Notes: generated from the sequence alone by a model not told the origin. A stretch of DNA of 64,000 nt from Effrenium voratum (GCA_963377175.1 CAUJNA010002868.1:396478-460477); one strand, 5' to 3'. Shown: positions 46,229 through 59,200, counted from the stretch's first letter. Made by a program: numbers and translations.

Positions 46229-49200
46229 CTTGCGATACACGGGACCCCAACATCGGAGCCCCGTTGGCCGGGGGTGGGGGGGCCGCAGGGTTGGGCGTTG
46301 TTTGGCGGATGGGGAGGGTTGGTAGAGGGCACCAACCGATTTTAGGGGACCCACTCACATGGAAGAGGGGTGACTCACTATGTTTAGGGGCCCAACAAAA
46401 TGGCATGGGGACCTGTGCAAGATCAAGAGCCATTCTACGGGAAACGAATCATTCTGCCCCTGACATTTCACCTTGGCTGTGGTCACATCGAGGGCACCGC
46501 ACAGTGGACAGAATTATGGACCCCCTTTCCTCCGTTTGCTTAAGTCCCCTGGCAAAAGTTAACAATACTTCGAGTAAGTAGTGACGGATCCGCTTCAAAA
46601 CCAACAGGGGAAAATAATATTCCTCAGAAAATGAATTCCCCCCCTCCGGAAAAAAAAAAAAGAAATAAAAAAAGAAAGAAAGTGGGTAACATGATTGAGC
46701 AGCTGAGGCCCAAACATACTGAGATGTTGGGTTGCTTTTCTCCGAACACCGGTAAACATCAGTACGAGTACATAGTACTTCCACGGAGCTTGCGACATGA
46801 TTCAACCTGAAACAAGCAGCTTCATAGTCCCTGAAAGAACCACGTTTTGGCTGTTGATCCCTCCCGGGGGATCTGTTCATTCTCCCGAAGCGATTCACAA
46901 GGCAAAGCCTGAGATTGTTCCAGGAACCTTTCCAGTGACCTCGTGTTTTCCGCTCTCTGAGGCACCAGCAGAGTCAGATCCACCCGTGCAACGACCTGCC
47001 AAAGAACAACTCCAACCGAAGAACCGAAAGCGACATCCACGCAAAGTAGATCACCTTCAAGCACGTTGGCAGGTTGGCAAAGGCAAAAGAAGAGGCCCAT
47101 CCTTCCTGTTCGCAAATCTCTGAAAGGGCCTTCACGCCTTGACTTTTTCGACTCACGCACCGGAACGCAATGTCCAGACTCACATGGCGGTGGAGCTCTG
47201 GATCATCGAAACCATGTCGGCATTTACACATCTCACCGCTGGTGAGGGATGCCACTGTACAAGGCTGTGGAGTACTCAACAGCACCGGGTCACACGCGGC
47301 CACGCTTGCTCAAACAAAAACAGCTTGCGCAAGCGCGTGCAAAGCATCTAAAGCAATATGCATCAATAGAGGTCAGGCAGTGGCATCCGTGATTGGCTTG
47401 AAATGCCTATAGATGCATAGATGTATCGATGTGTTCATGGGCATCTGTTTAATCATTGTATGTACATATATGAGTATGTATGCGTGCATGTATGAGTACG
47501 TACCAACGTGCGTACGTATGCATGGATGCATGCGTGCATGCATGCATTCGCTTACGTTTATTGTAAGTATTGTTGTGGCTGTGCAAAATCTGAAGGGACC
47601 CCTATTGGTTGTCTTTTTGCCCAAGCTGTGTAGAGGGGTCCCCAAGACTTTGTACCGGGATGCACGAACTGAACATCTCAATCTGTTGGACTTCCGTGGG
47701 TCGTCCAAACCTGAGGGCGTTCTTATGTTTGATCAACCGTCGCAAGTTGAAAGCTTTCACGGGCGATGGATTGCGCATTGCCATTACTTTGATGCACCCG
47801 CAGGAAGCACAAGCTGCGCTCTGAAACTCAAAAGGTAAACATCTGGAAGAATGATATGGAATCACCTTTGTGCTTTCGCTACACTTTGCCGAACAAAGCT
47901 AAATGGACCTGCTGGGAAACACACTTTGGTCTTGCGGACGCCTGGAAATCATGCCAAAAAGCCAATGACAGCTTTTGAGTTTGAGCGGATCCTTGGGAAT
48001 GCTTTGTTTGTTGCTTGGCTGCTCAAACTATCTGAAAAAGCTAAAACACGGTCCCAACTGCTTCTCAGCTGTGAAATCACATGCATTGAAATGGCACAAA
48101 AGCCCACCCAATGTCTTTGTAAACATTAAACAAAATCAGTCAGGCTTGAAATCAGAGGCCGACTTCTGGACATGAGCCTCAGGGCTTCCTGCATCCACAT
48201 GCCGCGCCCGGGCTAGGCCCGCAAAAGGGCGCGGTCAATCACACTCCCGCTCAGTCGTGGTGAAGCTGCCTAAGCCGCACAGTCTGGCGTGCGAGAGTCC
48301 GTACTTCAAGTGTTGGACACAGCTAGGGTGGGGCCAAACATGCCATGAGGGCTGAAAATCAGTATCCCCAAAGGATCCGAAACCTTCGTTTGACCACACC
48401 TCCCCGACCATTGAGGTTGTGAAAATCCATGATCCTGGATGCTGGCAAAAGGGCACCAACTGTTCACGCCCCCAAAGAGGGTCCCTTTTTGGGCTGCGAT
48501 TCCTCGACAAGAACTCGCAAGAAGGCCGCCGGAGCTTTGTTCTATTAATTCACTTTATCCCAGGTGTTCACTCACCATGGATGTCACGACTCATGTGAGG
48601 CAAACAAAACACACAACCCGCAAGCAACTCGCGGCTGAGCTCGCTTTACCCCAGGTGTTCGCTCACAACGACCTAGATGTCATGACTCATGCGGAAAAAA
48701 CCAAAAACGAAAACACGAGCCACGTCTCTGCCAAGCAGCTCCCTGAGAGCTTCGTTCTTCAACAGCATGAGCTGGCGAGTTCGAGACTTCAGCCCGCCCC
48801 TCTGGATCAAACACTCAGTGACCCAAAGGGCCCCGAAAAATGGCTCGCTTCTCCCAACATGGGGTCATATGGGGCACCCCTTTGAATGGCTGGTGTCCTT
48901 CTGAATTCCCTTTCAACCAAACCAAGAAGGACCCTGTCAGAAAATACAAACCCCCGTAGGTTAACCTTTTGGACTACCAAATTGGCCAAACCGACAGGTC
49001 AGATCGGACAAAACATCCGATCTGGAAACCTGAAACTGCACGCGCCAAACTGCGTGGAACTTAACTGCCCGTTGAAAATGTGGTCTATAGCTCCATCAGT
49101 AGGAATAATTACAGTACTTCAGCTGGTTGCTTGGCTAGTAACCCCAAGGAATCCGAAGGCAAAGCAAGCAAAAATAAAAAACCATCCCTAACCCCAATCT

Positions 49201-50244
49201 TTTGCAGGCCTTCACGTCCAATATATTTTTAATCTGTGGCTAGTTCAGCCATCCCCAGCAACCTCAACCTGTTGACCATCATGGACGGACAAGAAGCCAC
49301 TGGTCCAGTCTCATTTGCTCAAGGTGCCACTGATGCAGGTAGCAGTCATGAGTCATGACTCGTGTCTGATGTCCATTGCCCAAAAAGAGGGAGAACGCGG
49401 TCAATTTAAGCAAATGGAAGCATAGTTTGCTTTATTTGGGGAGGATGTTCTGGGAAACCAATCCCCAATGTTCCCTAATAATTGACAACAAACATAAAAT
49501 GCATCTCATTCGCATTTACGAAGCCGTCCATCTAGGTTTGGGTTGCCACTTTTTGCGCAAAACACTGTGATTTGCAAGAAAGGGTCTGTGCAATATGGGA
49601 TCTTCACAATAGACTAGCCCTTAAAGTTGGTTTTCCTTGTCTTTGCCTTTGAACACCGTCAGGCGGTCCCGAATGGAAAGTCACCTGCCTTCCTGGGGGT
49701 TTCAACCTACGGAAAACCAAGTGAAGCTTCTTGGGAGACCTGTTGGCACGCTCCTTCTGATGTTTGGCGGCGTGGCAAAGGATGGGGCATAAAAAAAGCA
49801 AAGAACCCATATCAAATACCCGAGGAAGGACTTGAACAACAACTCGCGTCAAGTGAAACTTGTCAAGCCACTACAAGGGCATCTACCAAAAACATGATGA
49901 GTTGATGCCTAGACAAGTGAACCAGTTGAAGCGGTCAAAGCAAATGCAAACCTGCTCTTTGTTGGCCCACTGCTTGACCATGATCTTTCCTCTTGCATTT
50001 TTCAGGACGACACCGAGGTCAAGCCCTAGCACTCACCCAATTTGCCTTGTCCCCACTGATTTTCAGCTGGCAGGATGCTTTGCATAGGGTTCTTGGACGA
50101 TAGTATAGCGCGATACAAGCTGATATTGGCGGGATGTAAGCCTCCATAACTCCAAACGCCATGCCTGAAAAAAACCCTTGACGAGCGCAGAGGTCCAACT
50201 CTTCTCTGACCCAAAGAGGCCGCCCAAAGACGATCAGCTGGCGC
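46229..50244. other. No supported gene
   Basis: Neutral sequence apart from the alternating purine-pyrimidine tract at 47,405-47,560. No block combines codon bias, AG/GC-GA boundaries and a motif. Confidence 0.35.
47405..47560. repeat. ATGCAT / GTAC-rich alternating tract
   Basis: Variable ATGT, ATGC and ACGT words (for example GCATGCGTGCATGCATGCAT) in nearly strict purine-pyrimidine alternation. Confidence 0.75.
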
Positions 50245-50325
50245 CTCAAACTCCTTGATGTCGATCCCCCCGTCGTGGTCCACGTCGAACTGCTTCACCA
50301 AAGCTGCAGCCTCGTAGGAGAGGGC
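50245..50325 (-). CDS. EF-hand exon 3
   Basis: Acceptor GTACCAG|GCC; 27 codons containing YEAAALVKQFDVDHDGG and IDIKEFE; donor GAG|GC. Confidence 0.85.
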
Positions 50326-51401
50326 CTGGTACCCTCTGTTTGAAAAGGCAGCAGGACCTTTTCGCAAGCCATGAATCCGCTCCTGGACCAGTCATAGGAC
50401 TTCATGGGCACGAGAAACCAAGCCTGGCCCAGTCAACAACTCCTCAGTTGCCCAGTGACCCCAAAGGCACAACAGCCGGGGTTGATGCCATCTGTGGGCA
50501 GCCCACCAAAGATAAAGGGAACAAAATATTGGTGCCGCTGAACATCTGCGAATCAGAAAACCACGAAGGACATGGCTTGGTCTCCTAATCTTCGAATCTC
50601 AATTCTCCCCCCCAACAAAAAAGGAAAAAACAACAGAGGCTTACTTTGGTTTTCGCTCTAGAACAATCCCTAAGGCGGCATGATGGATCCTTTCTCTGTT
50701 ACCCTCACATCGGTTGGTACGGCCTTCTCGTGGCTGATGTTCAGACCGGACACCAGCTCTTGCGCGGTGATCTTGCCGTCACTGGGCGAGCGATGCTCAG
50801 AGCAGCTGAAGCTATACTCATCTTTGGGTCAAGTGAGTACCAGTGACCAGGTGAGCCACAGTTAACATCTATTGTGTGCCCAGTGAGTAACCGTAGTTTC
50901 TCAATGTCAAGTTGGTGCGTGTATGATTTAGTGTATCTATTGTCATTCCCTATACCGAGTAAATGACAGGGGAGATCCACCGTTGCTCAGAAATCTGCAA
51001 CCGTGTCGGTAGGGAATCGAATATGGGACCGAAACGATCACTTCTTCTCGTCCTATTGAGGTTGGTGGGGTCATTCCCACACGCACTGCTGACTTGCTTG
51101 ATTGGCTGAAACAAATCTCCTTGGCCCTGCGCAACGAGGGTGTTTGGTCCAAGTGTCCAAGCTCACCAGCTCATCAGGTGAAACTATCACAAGCAAGGCA
51201 TGTGTGCAGGACCAGAATCAGTGGCGTATGTGGCAGAACTAGGGGATGTTCCTGATGATGTTGCGGGTGCCCATGCAGGTTGGTTTTCTTATGGAAGCTG
51301 CAGAGAAACCACAACTTTACATTCCCATGTCGGTTGCCCTACCAGAAATGACCAGCTCTGCAGCTCAGCATCTGATCCTTGTCGAGGCCGAAGAAGAAGT
51401 T
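50245..51401 (-). CDS. EF-hand calcium-binding protein: three exons encoding a paired EF-hand
   Basis: Three minus-strand exons (51401-51373, 50781-50724, 50325-50245) splice in phase into two canonical EF-hand loops. Loop 1 is assembled from two exons: GLDKD plus CA|T gives DKDHDGKITAQE. Loop 2, DVDHDGGIDIKE, lies in the third exon. The 24 residues between the loops equal the spacing of the first pair in calmodulin. Both loops have all usual ligands (D1, D3, D5, I8, E12) and a Gly at position 6, so both should bind Ca2+. Helices flank them (NFFFGL before loop 1, LSYEAAALVKQF before loop 2). Introns are 591 nt (GA-AG) and 398 nt (GC-AG), and the last exon is followed by GC. What the rest of the protein is (kinase, channel or regulator) is not visible. 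The gene must continue both ways, since no start or stop is seen. It lies 1.8 kb downstream of the fumarase C terminus on the same strand. Confidence 0.85.
50724..50781 (-). CDS. EF-hand exon 2
   Basis: Acceptor CGCCCAG|T; reads DGKITAQELVSGLNISHEK; donor AAG|GC. A nearer acceptor would give SPSDGK, which breaks the loop. Confidence 0.85.
51373..51401 (-). CDS. EF-hand exon 1 (29 nt)
   Basis: A pyrimidine-rich tract precedes GGCGCAG|AAC. Reads NFFFGLDKD plus CA; donor CA|GA. CA plus T from the next exon gives His, position 4 of the loop. Confidence 0.8.
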
Positions 51402-52918
51402 CTGCGCCGAACAAAAAGAAACGCGGCGAAGTTCGACAGCGGGTATCCGGGTCTCCGCAGGTTTCCTTTTCCAACTGCGCTGCGGATTCTCCAATTTGGT
51501 GGCTCTAAATTTGTGCAGTCACAAGGTTTGCGCGGGGAGGTGGACGGCAATGTCATACAAGTTGTAGTTAGGCACTGCTGGGGTGAGGTCTTGGACAGAT
51601 TCCGCAGATTCCACAACGAACAAGCTTGTGGCAGCTGGCAGCATGCACGTCGCAACCGTTATTCGAACAGTTCGAGTCGACTTCGATTTGGTACCTTCTT
51701 CGTTTGCGAGATGAGTTTGGATTCCCCGGGTTTTTTCCGGCGATAAGCTGCTGCGGGGGATGAGGATCCCAGTACGGGAATCCGACCAAAAGGGGCATTT
51801 CCCACCATGGGCTGGGGGCTGCTCAGCCAGCACCAACAAACAGTTCTTGGTGGACGGGCCAGGGCGAAAGGTTAAGATGTTGAACCTGACAAACATCAGG
51901 CTTGTGGGAGCTCTGTGCGTGTGTGTGTGTGTGTGATGGTCTGATGGTCTACTGGTTCACGGTGAGAAGCCAATACCTCTCAATACAGACTGTGTGTTCC
52001 AAAGGTGAACCGTGGTTTGGAAATGAGAGAGCGCTCGCTCGCTGAAATGGTGGCTAGCCCCTCCTAAACCTCCTAAAGGCTATACAGCTATTATATCCAG
52101 TCATATCATCACATCTCATGCTATACCATGACATATCATATCATATTCCAATCAAATTCCCGTATTCTAAGGTGCAACCCATATCAAACGTAAGGCATGA
52201 CATGAACACGTGTTGGCTTCTGTGATGAACCAAAACAGATCCCAACCCTTGTTCAAGCTGGCAACACCAGGGCGCCCGTTTCTTTTTACACCTGCCCATG
52301 TTGCTTTTGCGGCAAACCAGGTGCCTTGTTCGCGTGCCAACTCGGCGGCTTCTTGAGGTGAACTTTTTGATACAGCAACTAACAGTGGAACAATTGGTGA
52401 ACAGCTTGCGGACTGGGCAAGTGGGCAGAACACATTATAGGAAATCCGCCTTCTGGAATACCAAAGTGGGATTCCATCACATCACTTCCTTTCAGGGTAC
52501 TCCCTTGTCACGGAACGTGGCGACAGAAACCCAAACGTTCAAAGGCTTAGGCTTCAAAGAGATTGTCTCGTACAATCCTTCGAACGTTTTTCAACCATGT
52601 ATGGAGTTTGGTTGAGTTAAACCAACGCACCCGCCGGGAGCCCCTAAAGAATCTCCTTAAAATATGTCGTTTGACGTGCCCAAATACATGAACGCTGACC
52701 GCTGTAAGCCCCAAGTTTGTTTGTTGGACACAATTGTTAATGGCCTAGTTCTGGGTTTGACTCCTTTGGTCTATCCAATGTTTCGGTATTTCAAGCCCCC
52801 CAGGTTTCAGGTGGACAAATCCGCCCAGCCAAGGATAACCAAACCCAAAACGAACGTGCCTGGGACTCCTCGAAGAAGGAGTCCGTCTCGGGCTGCTTGG
52901 CGGCCTGCAAAGGTCTAC

Positions 52919-52974
52919 CAGCTGTCTAGGCTGTGGGCTCTCAGGTGGTCCAGCACGGGATCACAGACGACGGG
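52919..52974 (-). CDS. Exon candidate near the fumarase 3' end (possible terminal exon)
   Basis: On the minus strand CCGAG|CCC opens PVVCDPVLDHLRAHSLDS, followed by TGG TAG. It could be the last fumarase exon (joined in phase 0 after GAG at 53,165) or an exon of another gene using the GTAGAC donor at 52,918. The alternative is read-through from 53,165, which stops at 52,958-52,960. Confidence 0.35.
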
Positions 52975-53164
52975 CTCGGAACCCCCGGTACCAGGGAAAC
53001 GCTTGGGAACCAACGGGACAAAAAGTCAGGAACAAAGGAAACCCCGGAAAGTGTGGGTCCTCCTTGCGGTAGCTAAAAACAGATTTTCGAACACAAACCC
53101 CCACATTTCTGTGGAGGGAGACACTGGACTTGGCTACTTGACCGCCGAGCAAGCCGCTAAACGC

Positions 53165-53212
53165 CTCCTGGGACCATTTCTTGAAGAAGTCGTTGCCCTT
53201 GTTGTCCACAAC
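53165..53212 (-). CDS. FH: Fumarase exon (DNKGNDFF)
   Basis: Acceptor CCGACAG|GTT; VVDNKGNDFFKKWSQE; then GAG|GC, or CAG|GA 3 nt earlier. Without splicing the frame continues unlike relatives to a TGA at 52,958-52,960. Confidence 0.88.
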
Positions 53213-56200
53213 CTGTCGGACCCAGTCAGAGCGTGCGCATCTGGGAGTGAGTGGTTAACCTACGCTACAACCCACAAGGCTCTCCTCTTGGAGAGCGTAT
53301 AACCTGGGATCCCAACCGTTCACTGATTCCACTTAACGCACACCAAAGTAGTTGCTCTCCAAATAGGTCTAAAAGGGGCATCCGGAGTGCCAGCCGCGGG
53401 ATGCCGTTGTCGAGCTGTCCCTGCAGATAGCATAGGTTCATACAAATTCCATGAGTCGAGGTAGCCCTCAAAAAATTGCAAGCAACTTCTTTGGCACTAC
53501 AACAGAGCCCCAAAAGCTTGGTTGCTGTTGACCCCTCTGCACAAAGTTTACTTTCTTGTGGGTTTCATGGAAAACCCCTTGATTTCGCCAAAAAGCTAAA
53601 GTCTAAAGGTCTAACCCAATAGCAGTAGAGAAAGTAGAGCCCAAGTAATTATTTGAAACGTGGGAACAGCCTTTCATCAGCCCCTCTGAGCCCAGCTGCG
53701 ACCAGGGATCTTGGGGCACTCTGCAGCAAGCGGGAGAAAAGCTTCGTAAATGGGCGTCTCTGCTTTTGGGGACCCGTGGTTGGTTGGTTTGAAGGGGAAA
53801 CCAAAAGGAAAACCACTACTATTGTTGTGGTCCGAGGCATCAAAAAAGACCAGGCCACACGAGTTGCGTTCATTTAGGTGTCCCAAAGTCTTGGGTGTTG
53901 AACTCTGTCCGATTCTCAAAAGCACCGCTCTCCTTTCTGAAGCCCATCTCCAAAACTCCCGCATCCCTGTCTGAAGGCCATAGTGCAAAACACGGGTCTC
54001 ACCAGAACCATTGTGAATAACTAAACAGAACATCTGATCCAACCATTTGATGACTCAAAATGGATTCTCACCCATCATGGGCTTGCTACTGAAACCCATC
54101 CGAGTCACAATAAAAACCCAGTATTAAACGATCTACCCAGAACCACGTCAAGAATTATTAAGTGGATAAGGATATCCCCACCCATAGAATTATCCCTTAC
54201 CCTCCAACTAATGTTGACCCAGGATTCAGAAACCCGTCCCAGTATTAGGGGGGTGTTCCCTCCAGTGACTAAAAGGTATCGTGACACCCCCCCCAATCAA
54301 CCAGGGAAAAAAAAAAAAAAACGGGGTTAACATTCGCCGGGTTTTGCGCGCGCGACTCATCTGGCAACTGAACTCCCAAAGCCGAGGCGCCACGAAGGCT
54401 GGAAAGTCCTGGACCTCGATCTTCCAAACCGCCTGGAAATCCAGAATCCAGCCGCCGGGTTCGGCTGATGCGTGTCCCTTTCCAGTTCGCCCGTTTGGGA
54501 CCTTCCTCACTTCCTGGGCATGTGTCAAAATATGGTAAGCCTACAACTTGCAGCACCTTTTGACTTTCCTGTTTAAAGCCACCCACAAGGGTTCCCTCAA
54601 AAAAAACCTGCCATGGTGTCTTGGTTGTGTGCTGTCCAATCAACCGCTCCTTGCTGTTTTTGCTCCGGATTTTTTTGGCTGCTGCGTTGGCGTGTTGTCC
54701 CGTTGGCTTGTGCTGTCTTGGTTGTGTTCCCAGGAGGTTTGCCGATATGATTTCCAGTTGTTTGGTTGCTTAGCGGTTGCTCGTGGACTTGCTGCGGGGG
54801 TCTTGCGACGTGCGCTGTGTGCTTGCGGTGTGATTTCCTGCTCTAGTGTTGCTGCGGTACGTCATAACTGTCCGTTGTGTTGTTGAAGTATTGTGAATTG
54901 ATTGTGGTATTGTGCGTGCTTTGCCTGTGTTGCTTGTACTGTCCGTCTGTTGATTTGCCTGTGCTCCTGTGGTTGTTCATTTGCTCACGGAGTCTCCTTG
55001 TGTTTGCTTGTTTGTGTGATGTTGCTGTTGCGCTGCCATGTTGGCTGCATTTCAGCTGTGCGGATTGTGCCTTCCACTTTCGTCTTGGCGGACACCTTTG
55101 TGAGCTGTGCCTCTGTGCTTGCTCTGTATTTCTATGTGTGCGTGTCCTCTTGCATACATGCCTTACTGCGTTTGCGAACATCCTCACGATTGTATTTTTG
55201 CTGCCTGCCGCATCGTGTGACTTTGTTCACGTTTCATACTTCTCTCCATGTTGTCCTCTTTGCCATCGTGTCGCTCCCTATGCCACCTGAGAGCTTGTAT
55301 GTCACGAAGCGCGCCAGTTGAAACCAAGCTTGGCCGCGGCCTTGGATGTCCGCGGGAATCCTAGAGAGCGGTCCAGAAGAAAACCCACGGGGTACTCAGA
55401 GCCCACCCCTGAAGGGAAACCAAAGAAAACCTGATTGAAATTCTCAGCATTTGAAGCTCAAGGCAATGGTGGGAGTTACTGAGTTCTCTGGTCAAACCAT
55501 GTAAGGTACTTTCCTTGATAAGGACACACATAAACCGTTGACATGTGAAGGGGTCGATTCCTGTTTGTGTGCATGCATAGTAAGCCAAGCGCTCAGGTTT
55601 TTTCCGCCCGCTTTACTTTACCCCGAACCCAATGACCTTTCTGCAGGGAACAACACATAAGTCAGCGGAATTTCGAGGGGTGTGGCATTTTGAAGGTGGG
55701 ATTCTTCACTTTTGAGGCATCTGCCTATTAATTTGACATCAATGCTGGGTCAACATGGGTATGTGTCAAAAAAAGGGGGACCCCAACATGACTAGCTTAC
55801 TTTTGGCTTCCCTTCAAACCAACCTGAAACGGGTACCGTCACTCAACAAACACAACACACACACACACACACCCGTCACTGGGGTTCTCGCCTCCATGCC
55901 CAACTCCTCCATATCCAGAACCTCCACCTTTTTGATGCTATTGGCGCTCAGCGTGGCAGCCACCCCGCCTCGGAAACAAACAAAAAACGGCAAAAGCTGC
56001 CTTCGCCTTTCGGTCGCCAAAGATTGTGGTTGGTCGTTGGGGAAGCAAAGGAAAACCATTGCTGTCTTATAGGGCCGAGTCCCATTTTGAGCCACACCCA
56101 GAAATTGCGCATGGACAAAACTGGTGATAGCATACTGTTTGTTTGCGGTGATTTTGGCTGGCCCTTCACTGTTTGATCCTTCCCAAAGACAAACATATGA

Positions 56201-59200
56201 TATCTGCTCTCTCCAGTGGGTGACTGGCATCTAGTCATCACCCGCCCTTTAATTTCAAGCGGTTCCCTGTTCCAGGGGTGTTTTGTACCCCCTTTTTCCA
56301 TAGTCCGCGGGCAAATGCTTCAGGCCTGCTATGTTTCATATCTATCCAGTAGCTGGGTTGGCAAGGGCATTCCCTCAAGATCCGTCCAGCCCATCATGAC
56401 AATATTGAGCTGAATTCCCTGGTAGCCATCTGCTGCATACAAATTCGCCAAAGCTTCTTGAGACCAAACAAAAACAAGGGCTGGCCCATGGACTTTGGAA
56501 AAACTGGGGGTTGATCAAGAGGTCCTTTACATGGGATGACCATTGGCGGGAAACCACAACAAAAGATGATGTTTCCCACATGGGTAAAGCTCCTCATGGG
56601 CATGTGGGCGCCCTAAACTTCCATTTGGTTGAGGCCCCAGGAAAAAGTAAAAATATTTCCAGTAGTGATGAATTCCTTTTAAAACCAACAAGGGAAGATA
56701 AGAATAATCATAATAATAATATGTTAAAAACGAAAAAGATCAACGCCCAACCGGCAAACACCAAGAAGATCTCTCCGAGCAAACCCTTCGCTGGCCTCGC
56801 TGGCTTCCATTTGGGTCTGTGTTGGGGACCCCCCGCCGAACCAAAAAATGAAACCAAGTTGTGGTTTTCCGGTCGGTTCCGCTTTCAACAAAGCCCAACA
56901 CGGGCATCAACAAAAAGACAGAGCTTTGTTTGGCTTTATTGACCCAAGAGAGTTCCAATTGTGCAAGCAAAATATGAGATATGGTCAAACGGCATGAAAG
57001 GCCCTCGTGACAAGGAGTGGATTCAGTTCGAGGATAATTTCAGAATTCTGACATAGCAAAGCTATGGTATGCTATGGTCAATCTGGAAGGTCCCCTGCTG
57101 CATGGACACAAGTTGTCTCTCCCAAAATGCAAGGTACTTCACCCTTTGCCGACATGATCGATGCGCTACGTGTATCTAGGGTTTGTTCTCAAAAAGGGTG
57201 GAGCGAGTCCGCCTTGCGTGTGTGGCTTCCGGACCCGCATGTCAATCATGAGACCAAAACGGGCTCTTCAGCCCAACGGCAGACTCGCTCCGGTCCCTTT
57301 AAGAAGAACATGATCTTGCAGGAAGCCCCGAATGTCAGGTTCCATGTAAAAAGGGTGGGAGGGTAATATTCCAGATTCCCAGTGGCGCTTCTTCCGTCAA
57401 CTTGGGGATGTCACTGAAAAACCTTCTGGATTCTTCGAGCCCCGCATGTGATACTTGGGACTGTTCCCTTGGATCCATGGAACCGACTGGCCCTGAGGGC
57501 CCCGCCAATCGAGCCCAGGTAAAAGCCTCGCTCCATCGGCTTTTGGGCTCGTTGTTTTGGCATGCGGAAGGCGAGACTACAGAAAAGCTGTTTTCGCCAG
57601 GGAGGTCATTCTCTCCTACCTGCAGCAAATTTTGGCCTGCGAAAAGCTAAATTTGGGCTGGTTGGCAGCCTTCCCTCCCTGCCTCCGTGCTTTTTGCAGG
57701 CGTCCGTCACCGCTTTCGATCGGTTGCCTTTCCTGCGACGGCTGTCTGTGCAGGCCAGAAGTTGAGGGCTTTCAGCTTTTCCACGTCACCCCCAGCCAGA
57801 GAAAGCTCAACTGACCACATTGAAGACAGAAAGATGATGCTGAGCTTCATCCAAAAGGATTATTGCATAGTAACCCCTGTCTATCTTGGAGAAGTGGGTG
57901 CTCTTCTAGGACGTGTCTGCAAGGCTGAGCCCAGTCCCGATCATGATCATCGAGCCTCGCCTCAGCTGAGCATCCATGCAGGCTGAGGATAGAACCCAAC
58001 AAGGTTTTTCACTAGACCCAGCCGCCACAGTCACGAGGAATGGAGCATGAAACCTTTCATCCTCTTACCAAGGCTTTATACGTGGACAACTTTTACAAAG
58101 GGCTGCGCGGAAAGTTAGGTCTTGCCGTGTTCACTCGGGGATAATATGATAATGTTCTATCTTCCATTTGATCATGCTAGTACACAAGCCTCTTTTACCT
58201 CAGCTACTGCCCTCAACCCGAAGATATTCTGATCATGGGTCTAGTTGGTGAACCTGTAAATAGAAGATACTAAGTATCAAGAAAGGTCCACGTCTTCAGA
58301 ACGACGTCAGCTCAGGCAAAGCGACCCGTGCTTCTCTCTCTCTCTCTCTCTCTCTCTCTGTCACTCCCACTGAGTGAGCGGCTGCGACTGAAATCCCTCC
58401 ACGTACCTCAGCAAAGCTCCGTTGTTTCTGCGCTCATGGCAAATACATTCCACAACTCTAATACTGTATGCCCAAACCGCAAACAACAAGTCGGTTACGC
58501 AAATGACATATAACAGATCACCTTAGCATGTAGAGCTAAGCTTCCATTCTGCCTAGATTGTGGCTCCAAACGGTCCCATTTGGATTTTCCCCCCCTACCA
58601 GTTTTTCACGATACTGGCGACTGGTAGTGAGCAAGGACAGAGCCTCAATTCAAGCATCACAAGGGTTTCTAATTAGGGTTTTCCAATGGGAAACCTTCAG
58701 AATAGGCACTTTCAATTTGGGTTCCTTAGGAACACCCCCTCCGGTATCAACTACTGTAAAACAAACAGTTGTTGTTCATTGTTTGTTACCTTCCAGAGTT
58801 TTAAGTGACTCAGCCTTCCATTTGCTTCAGCCTGTGGAAAAATGAACCTACTTCCAGGTAGTGCTAGATTCCCTTTAACGCCAGCAAGGGACAAATGGAT
58901 GCTGATAGAGAAAAACAAAAACACAACCCTTTCTTGATTGGTCCTCCAGTAGAGAGGTTCGAATAAGTTGGTACCAACTTTTCTCTGTTGTTTATTTTAG
59001 TAGGGGAACCCTCCCCAAAAAAAGGCTGAGAAAGGGCACCTAGCTGGGGGACCTAGCTTCACTAAACAAAAACAAAAACATTGCAAGAGGAAGAAAAAAA
59101 AAGAAACACGACCCTTTCTTCATTGGCTGGGGAATCCACAAGCCGAAGCGCAGCTCAGGAGCTGATCCATGCGCCCGGAGGTGGTGGGGCCGAAGGAGCC

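Noticed and set aside
51246..51746. Plus-strand open frame of 166 codons
   Set aside because: It is antisense to the EF-hand exon at 51373-51401. Its GC bias over that block is explained by the minus-strand exon.
52290..52433. Minus-strand peptide SSPQEAAELAREQGTWFAAK resembling a Rab GTPase segment
   Set aside because: Only one short segment matches loosely, no GTP-binding motif was found nearby, and boundaries are unclear.
52664..53302. Plus-strand open frame of 212 codons, the longest outside repeats
   Set aside because: It runs antisense over the fumarase exon at 53165-53212, has no recognisable motif, and its codon bias is not consistent along its length.
54393..54464. A longer first version of a fumarase exon beginning EPGGWILDFQ
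   Set aside because: The upstream residues have no counterpart in fumarases. The acceptor ATTTCCAG|GCG gives the conserved AVWKIEV start in phase.
54877..55321. Two overlapping plus-strand frames (137 and 139 codons) with Cys/Leu-rich products
   Set aside because: A by-product of T/G-rich composition inside a fumarase intron.
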